Shown here piece by piece: positions 18,560-26,947 of a stretch of DNA of 64,000 nt. The stretch is from assembly GCA_963713805.1 (NCBI GenBank), contig CAVQNF010000039.1, forward strand, positions 248,001 through 312,000. The letters run 5' to 3'. Position numbers and translations under genes: made by a program. Positions within the stretch are counted from its first letter, which is position 1; the number at the start of each line of letters is the position of its first letter. The notes under the pieces are model-generated. The model was given only the letters and a program-made list of their open reading frames with translations. It ran no database searches and was not told the DNA's origin. Source of the DNA: GAS188 sp963713805. GTDB taxonomy: Bacteria > Pseudomonadota > Alphaproteobacteria > Rhizobiales > Beijerinckiaceae.

Positions 18560-19475
18560 GAACACGGATCTGAGCCAGGGTGGGAAGGCCCGTCTTGAAC
18601 GATCGTGCGGTCCCTCGCGCGGCGATTGGATCAAGCACGCTCCGGCGCAACCGGGGCTCGAGCGGCTCGAAGCCTTTTTCGCCGGCCACGCCTACGATCC
18701 GCACCGGCACGACACCTACGCCATCGGCTACACCTTGACCGGCGTGCAATCCTTCGACTACCGCGGCGCGCGATTGGACAGCCTCGAAGGCAATGTCGTC
18801 GTCATCCATCCCGACGAGCAGCATGACGGACGAGCGGGCGCGGCGTCGGGGTTTCGCTACAAGATGCTCTATCTCGAGCCGCGCCTCATGAGGGACGCGC
18901 TCGGCGAAAGCGCGAAGAGCCTGCCCTTCGTGCGCCGTGCCGTTTCAACCTATCCGCGCCTGTTGCGCGCCTTGCTTGCGGCGCTCGACGATCTCGAACG
19001 CCCCTTGGAAGCCCTGGAGATGGATCAGGTCCTGCTCGCCGTCGCGCAAGCCTTGCTGGCGCTCGATCCCTCGGCCGCGAGGCGGATCGCTCGGCGGCGA
19101 CCTGCGCGCGCGCGGTCGAGAAGGCGCGAGAATTCCTCGACGCGCATTTCGAGCGCGTCGTCGCCTCCGAGGAACTCGAGGCGCTGACCGGGCTCACCCG
19201 CTACGCGCTCGCCCGCCATTTCCGGGCGCGGCTCGGCACCAGCCCCTATCGCTATCTCACGATGCGGCGCCTCGACCAGGCGCGACTCCATGATCCGCGC
19301 CGGACATGCGCTCGCCGAGGTCGCACAGGCCTGCGGCTTCGCCGATCAAAGCCATATGACGCGGCTTTTCGGACGCGCCTTCGGCATGTCGCCGGGGCGC
19401 TGGCAGGCGCTTCATCTTCCGGGGGACGCGGCGCTCGCCATCGAAACTCGCTCTTCTCCCGGAGCGCGGCCGTGA
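18558..19475 (+). pseudogene. AraC family regulator, broken by two frameshifts
   Basis: Three frames join to make one AraC protein. First is the cupin-like N-domain (PGLERLEAFFAGHAYDPHRH, TYAIGYTLTGVQ, HPDEQHDG). From about 19085 another frame gives the first helix-turn-helix (EELEALTGLTRYALARHF, LGTSPYRYLTMRRLDQAR). From about 19287 the first frame resumes with the second helix-turn-helix (HALAEVAQACGFADQSHMTR, FGMSPGRWQ). The total length of about 300 residues fits the family. It is divergent from DUF2000, and its ATG shares the bases CATG with that gene's start. The stop overlaps the arfB start by GTGA. Two indels may be sequencing errors. Confidence 0.82.
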
Positions 19476-19894
19476 TCGCCGTCACGTCCTCCCTCGCCAT
19501 CGACGAGAGCGAAATCGTGGAAAGCTTCGTGCGCGCCTCCGGGCCCGGGGGCCAGCACGTCAACACCTCCTCGACCGCGGTTCAGTTGCGCTTCGACGCA
19601 AGGCGCTCGCCCTCGCTTCCGACCGATGTGGCGCTGCGCCTCATGAAGCTCGCGGGAAACCGGCTCACGCAAGAGGGCGTCATCGTGATCCAGGCGCAAG
19701 CCCACCGCAGCCTGAAGCGCAACCGTGAAGCGGCCTTGGCTCGTCTCGTCGAGTTGATCCAAAGGGCCGCAATACCTCCTCGAACGCGCCGGGCGACCAA
19801 GCCGCCGCGCGCCTCGAAAGAGCGCCGGCTCGCCTCCAAGGCTCGGCGCTCTCGCGTCAAAACGACAAGGCGCGTGGCACCAAGCGAGGAATGA
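19472..19894 (+). CDS. arfB: alternative ribosome-rescue peptidyl-tRNA hydrolase ArfB (YaeJ)
   Basis: A 140-residue release-factor-like protein. The catalytic GGQ is present in the context ASGPGGQHVNTSSTAVQLRF (about residues 22-41), and the basic C-terminal tail that enters the empty mRNA channel is clear (RKT-rich: PPRASKERRLASKARRSRVK). The family rescues ribosomes stalled without a stop codon by hydrolysing peptidyl-tRNA. The start is GTG at 19472, which overlaps the AraC TGA (GTGA); the long in-frame N-terminal extension upstream belongs to the AraC reading and is rejected. Length matches ArfB (about 140). Confidence 0.92.
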   Translation: MIAVTSSLAIDESEIVESFVRASGPGGQHVNTSSTAVQLRFDARRSPSLPTDVALRLMKLAGNRLTQEGVIVIQAQAHRSLKRNREAALARLVELIQRAAIPPRTRRATKPPRASKERRLASKARRSRVKTTRRVAPSEE

Positions 19895-19904
19895 GGGGGC
19901 ATCC

Positions 19905-20071
19905 TCAACCTCCGCTCTTTCCCGCGAAAGGCGGAGGCGCTGAGGCTCAAACCTCTCCGCTCATGCCCGCGAAGGCGGGCACCCAGCTCTTTGCGGGCAC
20001 ATCGCAAGTCTAGGTTCCAGCTTTCGCGGGAAAGAGCGGAGGTTGATGCTGCGGGAACGAGCGGAGAGGTT
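19905..20071. repeat. nested intergenic inverted repeats
   Basis: A perfect 26-bp inverted repeat has arms at 19905-19930 and 20021-20046. Interleaved with it is a second 13-bp pair, AACCTCTCCGCTC at 19950-19962 and its complement at 20059-20071. A CCCGCGAAGGCGGG hairpin lies inside. The pattern looks like two or more palindromic intergenic repeats inserted into each other between arfB and the next gene. Confidence 0.75.
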
Positions 20072-20113
20072 AAGGAATCGCTTGAAGCTTGCTCAGCCCC
20101 CTCTCCCCTCGGA

Positions 20114-20335
20114 TCAAGTCCGAGGGTCGGCCTTCGCAGGTGTCGCGCCCTCAATCGGCTTGTCGTCTTCCTGGATCAGCATCGGCTTGACGCGGCGCAG
20201 GACGAGGTAGATGCCAAGCCCCGCCGTGGCGAAGATCGAGGAGACCTCGTAAACGCCGTCGACGGTGAACCACAGCGCGAACACCAGCGTAGCGAAGCAC
20301 CCCCGAGCGACGATGCGTCGCGCTGCGGAAGCCAC
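20114..20335 (-). CDS. small membrane protein, unknown
   Basis: A 73-residue frame starting with GTG at 20333-20335, preceded by AAGG. It has one or two hydrophobic segments (CFATLVFALWFTVDGVY and FATAGLGIYLVLRR) and a charged C-terminal tail. I recognise no family. It follows the truncated autotransporter by about 11 bp on the same strand and may be translated from the same message. It could equally be an old gene onto which the autotransporter fragment was joined. Confidence 0.5.
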   Translation of the reverse strand: MASAARRIVARGCFATLVFALWFTVDGVYEVSSIFATAGLGIYLVLRRVKPMLIQEDDKPIEGATPAKADPRT

Positions 20336-20345
20336 CTTGGTGATT

Positions 20346-21015
20346 TCATTCCCCTACGGTGATCGTGCCGCTGTTGGTGATACCGCGCGGTAAGCAGTGG
20401 AAGCGCACCGAGGAGGATGCCGTCGTCGGTGATCACGCCGCTGACGTTGATCGCGCCGTTGTTGATGATACCGCCGGCGATCGTGCTATTTCGAAGGGTA
20501 AAGCCGAAGGCTCCGCCGTCGCTGACGTCGATCGTGCCGTTGTTAGCGATGCTGCCGGAGACAATGGAAGCGGCGGAGACGAAGATGCCGGTGCCGCCGG
20601 TCCCGCCGCTGGCATTGATCGTACCGCTGTTGGTGATGCCGCCGGAGATCGCGCTGCCGCTTACAATGCTAATGCCGGTGAGGTTTTTCGCGCCGCTGAC
20701 ACTGATCGCGCCGCTGTTGACGATGCCGCCGCCGATCTTGCTGTTGGTCACGAAAAGCGCCGCCGTCGTGGTGCCGCCGACCACTTTGCCGGGGGTGATC
20801 TGACCGCTGTTGGTGACGGTCCCGGTCACGGTCGAGCCGGTGATCACGATCGAGGTCGTAGCCTGGCCCACCGGGTTCGTCACGCTCGCGACCGTCTGGT
20901 TCGTGATCGCCTGCCCCGCTTGGGCCGGTGCTGAGAGAAGCAGCGCCGCGACCGAGGTGGTGGCGAGGAGCAACGCCGTGCGGCCCCCTCGCGAGGTAGA
21001 GCAAAATATGGGCAC
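20346..21015 (-). pseudogene. autotransporter-type passenger, truncated, no beta-barrel
   Basis: From 21015 a good signal peptide (about residues 1-33, ending SAPAQAGQA) leads into beta-helix repeats with recurring VTNSGQI, ISGGITNSGTI, IANNGTI and INNGAI steps. After about 205 residues the frame shifts (near 20385). The last repeat (ITNSGTITV) is read in another frame and ends at a TGA at 20346-20348. No translocator barrel follows, so it cannot be a complete type V secretion protein. It lies just downstream of IS110 copy 1. It is related in repeat style, but not in leader, to the autotransporter at 53908-56751. Confidence 0.75.
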
Positions 21016-21283
21016 GGTCGGGATCCCCTTTGGGCGAGAGCTGGGACGAATCCAATTCGCCTGTTTTCAAAGCTAGGCTTATCGGCCTGGGCATGATTTC
21101 TTCATGAAAACGGCATGAAAACCCGTGACCTCTAGTACCCACCGTCATTGAATCATGACTGATTGCACCGCTCGGCCCACCGCCTCACGAACTTATGATC
21201 GCGGGTACTGAGCTTTTCGAGCCCCCTTGCGCCAAGGACGGGCGCCCCCTTCTCCCGCGCTCTTCGCGCGGGAGAAGCAACTA

Positions 21284-22282
21284 TCAGTCTTGCATGAGCC
21301 AGGGGGTGCCTCTTTCGAGGACGGTGTTTGCATAGACGACGAGCTTGCGGGCGCAGGCGACGACGGCAACGCTGTGGTGTTTTCCGCTTTCGGTAAGGCG
21401 TTGATAGAGGGCGACGAGAGCCTTGTTCCATCTCTGCGAGGCTGCTTGAGCGGCGGCGAACAGGGCCTTTCCGACCCGTGAGCGACCGCCTGCGACACGG
21501 GCCTTTCCTATCCATCGCCCGGATTGTTGAGTGAAGGGGGCCATTCCGGCCAGGGAGGCCGCTTCCTCACGGGTCAAATGGCCGAGCTCGGGCATACGGA
21601 TGAGCAAGGTGAGTGCGGTGGGGTCGCCAAGGCCTTCGATCGAGATCAGGAGGCGATATCTTTTGAGCAGATCGGGATGAGCACGCACCTCCTTGCGCAG
21701 GCTTGTGCGTTCGGCCTTTTGCAGCTTGGTCAACCTGGCGATCTCGTCCTTGATCGTGCCGATGAGCCGCTCGTCGCGAAAGCGGTCGAGCCGGGTGCGT
21801 AACCGGCCAATGTCCTCTGCGATCTGATCGATGAAGGTCAGACGCTCAGCCAAGGGAGGAAGACGCGGATCGGGGGTGTCGAGCTCCTCTCCCCGAGCTG
21901 CGGTGCACTTGGCGATCAGCGCCGCATCGATCGGGTCGGTCTTGGCCCGCAGCTTGCGGAACCTGGCGTAGGCTCGCACCTGAGCGGGCTGGAAGACGGT
22001 GACCTTGAGGCCGGCTTCACGCATGGCATCGACCATCTCGAACTCATAACTGCCGCTCGCTTCGATGCCAACTCGTTCAACGCCGTACTCGATGAAGAAG
22101 GCGATGATCGCAGCACGACCTTGCGGCGTATTTTTCTGCCGCAGCGGTTTGCTCGAGATTCCGTCAATGGCCGCATCGAGTTCGAATTTTCCGACATCGA
22201 CACCGCCAACATTCAAAGACTTGGCCATGGCCTTGCCAAGCTTTCCTGCCTGCTTTTTCGTGGTAGAATGAGTGCGCTTCAT
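21284..22282 (-). CDS. IS110-family DEDD/serine transposase
   Basis: A 332-residue recombinase with both IS110 domains. The RuvC-like N-domain has its acidic residues at D29 (GGVDVGK), E74 (GIEASGSYE), D116 and D119 (KTDPIDA). A helical linker follows, then the C-terminal Transposase_20 domain (IEGLGDPTALTLL) with the nucleophile-candidate Ser254 in TQQSGRW. In IS621, proteins of this type recombine donor and target DNA guided by a bridge RNA made from the same element. All catalytic residues are present, so this copy could be active. The start is ATG 22280-22282, with the non-coding RNA region directly upstream. Confidence 0.93.
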   Translation of the reverse strand: MKRTHSTTKKQAGKLGKAMAKSLNVGGVDVGKFELDAAIDGISSKPLRQKNTPQGRAAIIAFFIEYGVERVGIEASGSYEFEMVDAMREAGLKVTVFQPAQVRAYARFRKLRAKTDPIDAALIAKCTAARGEELDTPDPRLPPLAERLTFIDQIAEDIGRLRTRLDRFRDERLIGTIKDEIARLTKLQKAERTSLRKEVRAHPDLLKRYRLLISIEGLGDPTALTLLIRMPELGHLTREEAASLAGMAPFTQQSGRWIGKARVAGGRSRVGKALFAAAQAASQRWNKALVALYQRLTESGKHHSVAVVACARKLVVYANTVLERGTPWLMQD

Positions 22283-22453
22283 CGACCCTGCCTTGTTAAA
22301 CGAACCTGAAGTTCCGGCAACTATCCGGGTCCGAAGAAGAGGCCGGTCGTGATCCTGCTTCTTCCCCAGCCCTCGAGGCTCGGGTGCCCACGATCCAACG
22401 ACCGGCCGGCCTGCCCCGGGTGGCCACCCGGGGCAGGCCGCTCCTCACGGAAC
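22283..22453 (-). ncRNA. candidate bridge RNA of IS110 copy 1
   Basis: Read on the minus strand, three structures follow each other. (1) A 32-bp perfect palindrome at 22408-22439 forms the 5' hairpin. (2) A stem (22398-22407 with 22341-22350) encloses an internal loop capped by AGCC-loop-GGCU; its left side GUGGGCACC (22383-22391) resembles the target's GGGCACC and its right side GGGGAAGAAG (22358-22367) pairs with the target's CTTCTCCC side. (3) A GACCC/GGGUC stem encloses a loop capped by GAAC/GUUC; its left side GAUAGUUGC (22317-22325) equals the element's right end exactly and its right side UUAACAAG pairs largely with the left end CTTGTAAC. This order matches IS621 bridge RNAs. The 5' end is estimated from a CAGAAT -10 box. 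Confidence 0.75.
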
Positions 22454-22460
22454 GACAGCC

Positions 22461-22486
22461 ATTCTGCACTAATTCGCTGTTACAAG
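22461..22486 (-). promoter_or_regulatory. possible junction promoter for the bridge RNA (copy 1)
   Basis: CAGAAT at 22461-22466 (minus strand) would be the -10. In the linear element no -35 lies at the right distance. When the two ends are joined, TTGCTT forms across the junction exactly 17 bases upstream. A promoter assembled only in the circular intermediate is known for IS110 elements; here it is inferred. Confidence 0.4.
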
Positions 22487-22857
22487 GTGCGTTCCGCGCA
22501 GCGGAAGGCGGATGAGGGTTCGCCGGGGACACGTTCGCGAATTCGCGCTTGCCCCAAGGCGCGAGAAAATTTGGCGTGGGCGAGTGCCAAAGGCCCTCAT
22601 CCGCGCATCTGCCTCTTATCATATCCCAAGCGCGCTCCCAACCCCCACCCGGCCGCACATCGGGGATTGCGAGCTTCACAGGCCGGCCAGCGGCCGACCT
22701 CCCCCTTTCAGGGCCCTTTGCAGGGGGAGGCAAAGCGCCAATCACGTCCGCTTCTTCTACTTGAGAACCGCAGTCAAAAGGCGCCCGAGACGGAGCGGAG
22801 GAGATGAACTATGTCCCGCCGCCCCTCAAACTTTGGGGGGACGGGCATCGACGACGG
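22487..22857. other. intergenic REP-like sequences next to IS110 copy 1
   Basis: No gene is seen. The stretch starts with the second half of the interrupted REP palindrome (TTCCGC-GCA-GCGGAA then GGCGGATGAGGG), contains another CCTCATCCGC at about 22592, and has a hairpin with nine-base arms (CCTCCCCCT and AGGGGGAGG) at 22698-22730. Confidence 0.6.
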
Positions 22858-25800
22858 TTAGGAAAAGAGCGAGCTCGCGAGGGCGGATTTCGGCATGAGC
22901 TCCATGGCCTTGAAGAGCGCGCGCGCTCTCATGAGCTCTGCCTCGGCGCCGCGCATATCGCCGGCCAATTTCAAGCTGTGCCCGAGCCCGAGGCGACAAT
23001 CGGCCTCGAGACGGCGCATTTCGAGAGTCGTCGCGATTTCCAGCGCGCCGCGGAACATCGTTTGCGCGCCTTGATGATCGCGGCGCGCAAGCGCGATCTC
23101 GCCCTGTATGCGCAAGGCCCACCCCTCCGTGCCGCGCTCGCGGCGTGCCCGCACCAGAGCGAGCGCAGCCTCCGCCGAGCGTGTCGCATCGTCCAAGCGC
23201 CCTGCCAACAAGCAGGCCTCGGCACGCCGGACCTCATGAACGCTCTGCCATCGCCGGATGCTGAGTTGCTCGGCGCGTGCGACGGCGTCGTCGAGGAGAG
23301 GGAGACCTTCACCGACCCGTCCGTCAAGCGCGTAGGAGAGGCCGAGGGAGGAGAGAAAATGCGGGATGAACAGCTCGAACTCATGCTCACGCGCGATCGC
23401 CAGACCCTGTTCGAGGGTGGGGATGGCGCGATCCGGCCGATAGGCGTTCATCTCGATAACCCCGTCGGCGTAGATCGTCCGGACCAGGGCATAAGGGGAG
23501 CCCTCCCGAAGAGCCCATTCCCGAGCGTTGCGCAGCGCGCTTCTCGCTTCGGCCCACTCGCCGAGCTGCATGAAGCACGCGGCAAGGCGGATATGGCAGG
23601 CGACGGTCGCCAACAGATCCGAGAAGAGATCGCCTGAGGCCTGATCGAGCGCGGCGTTCGTCGTCGCGATCGCGCGGCGATAATCGCCAAGATCGTGATA
23701 CGCGGTGGCCAACAGCATATATGTCAGGCGACGAAGCCGTGCATCGTCGACCTCCTCCGCCCGCGCCAGTGCGGTCTCGCCAAAGGACACCGCTTGCGCC
23801 GCGCCGAGAGCTTGAAGGGCATAGTCCGCCATATAGGCCGCGACATAGCCACGACGGCGCCGGTCACCGAGACGCTGGCTGAGGATATCGGCCTCGTCGA
23901 GATGGCGTCGGGCTTCGCTCAAATTGCCCACCGGCATCAGGGCGTCACGCAAGGCAAAGCGGATGCTCGATCGTCTGCTCCATGCGCTCGCGCGTTTCGG
24001 GCAAGCGGGCGAGCGCGTCGAGGGCCGATCCGAAAAAGCGGATGGCGGCGTGCATCGCGGCGCTGGAGAGAGCACGGCGTCCGGCTTCTTCGAAGCGTTG
24101 CGCGGCCGCCGGCCAGTCCTCGCCCTCCCAAAAGTGAATGGCGAGGAGCCCATAATGCGGCCGCAGATCGTCGGCGTAGACCTGTTCGATCGCGCGCGCG
24201 ACCGCAAGATGCAGAGCCTTGTAAACCGGCGGCACCAGAGCCGCACGGAGGACTTCACGGATCCGATCGTGGGTGCAATCGAGCTGCGTCCCGACCACGG
24301 TGATGACGCCCCGCCGGGTCAGTTCGTCGACCGCCTCGGCGGTCGCCAGATCGCCGAGGCCGCTCGCCGCGCGGAGCAGGGCAAAATCGAACGGCCGCCC
24401 GATCACCGAGGCGATCGTCGCCAGTTGATAGGCCTGGGATCCGAGATGACGCAGCCGCGCCGTGATCATTTCTTGCACGCGCGGCGGGGCCTGGCCGCCT
24501 GCCGGCAGGCGTGCCCCTTGCCGCACCATGCGCATCGCCTCGACGATCATGAAGGGATGGCCGCGGCTCAGCGCCCATACCGCGGCGTCGAGCGAGTGAT
24601 CTCCCCCTGCTTTGGGCGTTTCCGACATGGCGTGCACCAGCCGTGTCGAATCGGCTCGTTGCAAGGCGCCGAGCGCGATGCGCTCAATGCGACGATCGCG
24701 GCCGAGCGACACCAGGAACTGCTCCAACGATGTGTGGGCGGACAGCTCTTCCGTGCGGATCGCAATGACGATCATCACGCGCGCAGCCACGAGACGCCGC
24801 GCCACGAAGGACAGCAAGCTGACGCTCAGCTCATCCGCCCAGTGGAAATCCTCGAGCACGATGAGCACCGGTTGCGATGCGGCGATGCGCGCCACCAGCG
24901 CCGCGGTCGCGCTGAAGATCGGCCGAGGATCGCGCAGGTCGAGCGGCTGGGCGCGGTCGCTTTCGCAGAACGCGGGATCGATGCCGCCCAGCGCCGCACG
25001 GTCCCGCGCGCCGAGCTCGCGCAGCTCATCCCTGTCGACAAGCGGCGACAGCGCCTCGCTCCATGGCCGGAACGGAAGGTACTGCTCGGTGTCGTAGCTG
25101 TGACCGAGGAGTGTCTCGATCCCGCGCTCGCGCGCGGTCGCCACGATTTCGTCGATCAACCGGCTTTTGCCGATTCCGGCTTCGCCCAGAACCGCGATGA
25201 GGCATCCGCCATCCGCCACCGTCGCGTCGAGCGCGAGCGACAGCCGCGTGAACTCGGCGTCTGCGCCCGATGAGCGGCGTCTCGAGATGCGGGGCGAGCG
25301 GCGGTTCGGCCGGCGCGGCCGCCGGCGCCCCCACTGACTTGCGGCTGTCGCGAAGGATCTCTTGATAGAGGAGCTGCGTTTCGCGCGACGGCTGAGCCGC
25401 GAGCTCGCTGCGGAGCGTCGCGACGCATTGCTGATATTGGCGCAGCGCCGCGCTGCGGCGACCTTGCTTCGCGTGTAGCCGCATGAGCCAGCGATGGGCC
25501 GCCTCACACGTCGGCTCGATCTTGAGACAGCGCATCGCGGTCTCGCAGGCGATCTCCGGCGTGTCGGCCGCCTGCTGATCGATCGAGGCATCGAAGGCCT
25601 TGAGAAGGGCCTCGCGCAAACGTTCCCGCTCGTCGCGCAGCCACGCCTCGAATGGCTCGACATTGACGCTGAAGTCGGTCAGAAGATCGCCGCTGTAGAG
25701 GTCGATGGCCTCGGCAAGAGCGGCCGGCGTTCCCGCGGCGATGCAGGCTCGGAAGCGAGCGACGTCGGTCACGACCGCCGCCCCGTCCAGCTCGACGCCG

Positions 25801-26069
25801 CTGCCCCGCGTGCGAAGAAGATCGGCGCCGCCGGGATGCAGCGCCTTGCGCAGCGTCGACAAGGCATGGCGCAAGCTGTCCTGAGCCTGCCGCTCGTCGA
25901 CATCATGCCAGAGGAGGTCGGCAAGGTACGCGCGCGACAACGAGTGCCCCATATTGAGCGCGAGGCAGACGAGCAGCGCGAGCGGCTTCCTGGCCGCAAG
26001 GTCGAACCGTTCAGCGCCGCTCCACGTCGCGCGGAAACTGCCGAAGAGTTGAAGATGCAATGGGTCCAT
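22858..26069 (-). pseudogene. large SARP/BTAD-AAA-TPR transcriptional activator, split by two frameshifts
   Basis: One protein of about 1070 residues is read in three frames. From 26069 comes a winged-helix DNA-binding domain (LFGSFRATWSG, LLWHDVDERQAQDSLRHALS) and a bacterial transcriptional-activation domain (BTAD; YSGDLLTDF, AHRWLMRLHAKQGRR). After a shift near 25275 comes an AAA-type ATPase with Walker A GEAGIGKS and Walker B-like VLIVLEDFHWAD. After a shift near 23950 come TPR-like repeats (AYHDLGDYRRAIATTN, GEWAEARSALRNARE) to the stop at 22858. Such proteins activate neighbouring or distant operons in response to ligand or ATP state. The breaks may be sequencing indels, since each domain is otherwise well preserved. 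Confidence 0.82.
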
Positions 26070-26947
26070 GGCCGCTCAATCCGGCGGTGGTACGCCTGGT
26101 GTACCGACTCTAACGCTTGCCGCCCTCGGCGCACTTGCTTGAGGATAGCAGCCGCAGGGGCCATCCAAACGAAAGGCTTTGCATCGGCATTGTGATTGTC
26201 GGGATCGTGATCGTCGAAATCGTCTTGGATCGCGGCCTCCAGCTTGGCAATGCTTCTGAAGACACCGCGCCGTCGACCGAGAGGCAAGCGCTCGCTCCGG
26301 CGGGTCGAGATAGAGGCCTACGACATCCATGGCCTTCTCGACGAACGTCCGATTAACAGGTGACAACCAGATGCCAACTTCAGCTTCCACTCCCCGACAC
26401 TCGCATCTCCGCAAGCGCCAGGAAATCTTTTGTTAGTGTTAGAACACGAGTTCGCTATGAACTGTTCATAGGCGTGTCAACAGTCGCGAGAAGATTGACC
26501 CGAAATTTTACCGATTTCCGCCTGGAGGTTGCGATTTTTCATGCCGCTTTCATGCACAAATCATGCCCGGGCTAATATTCGAGCCCCCCTCATCCGAGCT
26601 CACCTCGGAACTAGCGGGGGGAGGCCGGGAGAGGGGCGGATCGGAATGGGGGCGGCGGCTTTCCTTCTCCCGCGCTCTTCGCGCGGCGCCCTTCCTTCTC
26701 TCCGCGACCCTCGGACTTGTGCCGAGGGGAGGGCGGATGAGGGACGGATCGGACGGGAGACGCACTTCAAGGTGGGCGCCAAGCCTTGCTCGAAGAAAGC
26801 GTTTCCGGGCCCCCTCTATCGGCTCGTTTCCCCTCGAAATAAATCCGAGGGTCACGAGTCCGATCTCTCCCGCAAGGGAGAGATTTGGCGGCTAACGATC
26901 AACGCGCGCGCGTGCATGGCTCGCGCGTGCAGGGCAGCTTCCGTCAT
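26070..26947. other. intergenic interval with a dyad and REP-like palindromes
   Basis: I see no gene in these 880 bases. The half nearest the regulator holds AT-richer sequence with a perfect dyad at 26455-26471. From about 26580 to 26884 there are several REP-like palindromes, including an uninterrupted relative of the IS110 target (TTCTCCCGCGCTCTTCGCGC then GGCGGATGAGGG) and an ATCTCTCCC-GCAA-GGGAGAGAT hairpin at 26863-26884. Confidence 0.55.
26455..26471. promoter_or_regulatory. 17-bp perfect dyad upstream of the SARP-type regulator
   Basis: CTATGAAC-T-GTTCATAG is exactly symmetrical around one base and lies about 390 bp before the regulator start on the minus strand. A TGTTAGAACA dyad is 20 bp away. 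The form suits a dimeric repressor or activator site; the binding protein is unknown. Confidence 0.4.

Larger units (their letters stand above)
21276..22486 (-). mobile_element. IS110-family insertion element, copy 1 (intact)
   Basis: Boundaries come from comparison with the second copy and from rebuilding the empty site. Left of the element is a REP-like hairpin ending GGGAGAAG, and right of it GTGC plus the remaining half of the palindrome (GGCGGATGAGGG). Joining the two gives a normal REP. A CT (AG on the plus strand) is shared at both junctions, at 21276-21277 and 22485-22486, and is the likely crossover core. There are no terminal inverted repeats and no target duplication beyond the core, as usual for IS110. 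It contains one transposase and about 200 bp of upstream non-coding sequence that folds as a bridge RNA. Confidence 0.85.

Noticed and set aside
22804..23637. A 277-codon plus-strand frame near IS110 copy 1
   Set aside because: Antisense of the TPR part of the SARP-type regulator.
26863..26884. Terminator after the AbgB-like gene
   Set aside because: The hairpin is perfect but has no T run in either direction and matches the REP-like repeats next to it.
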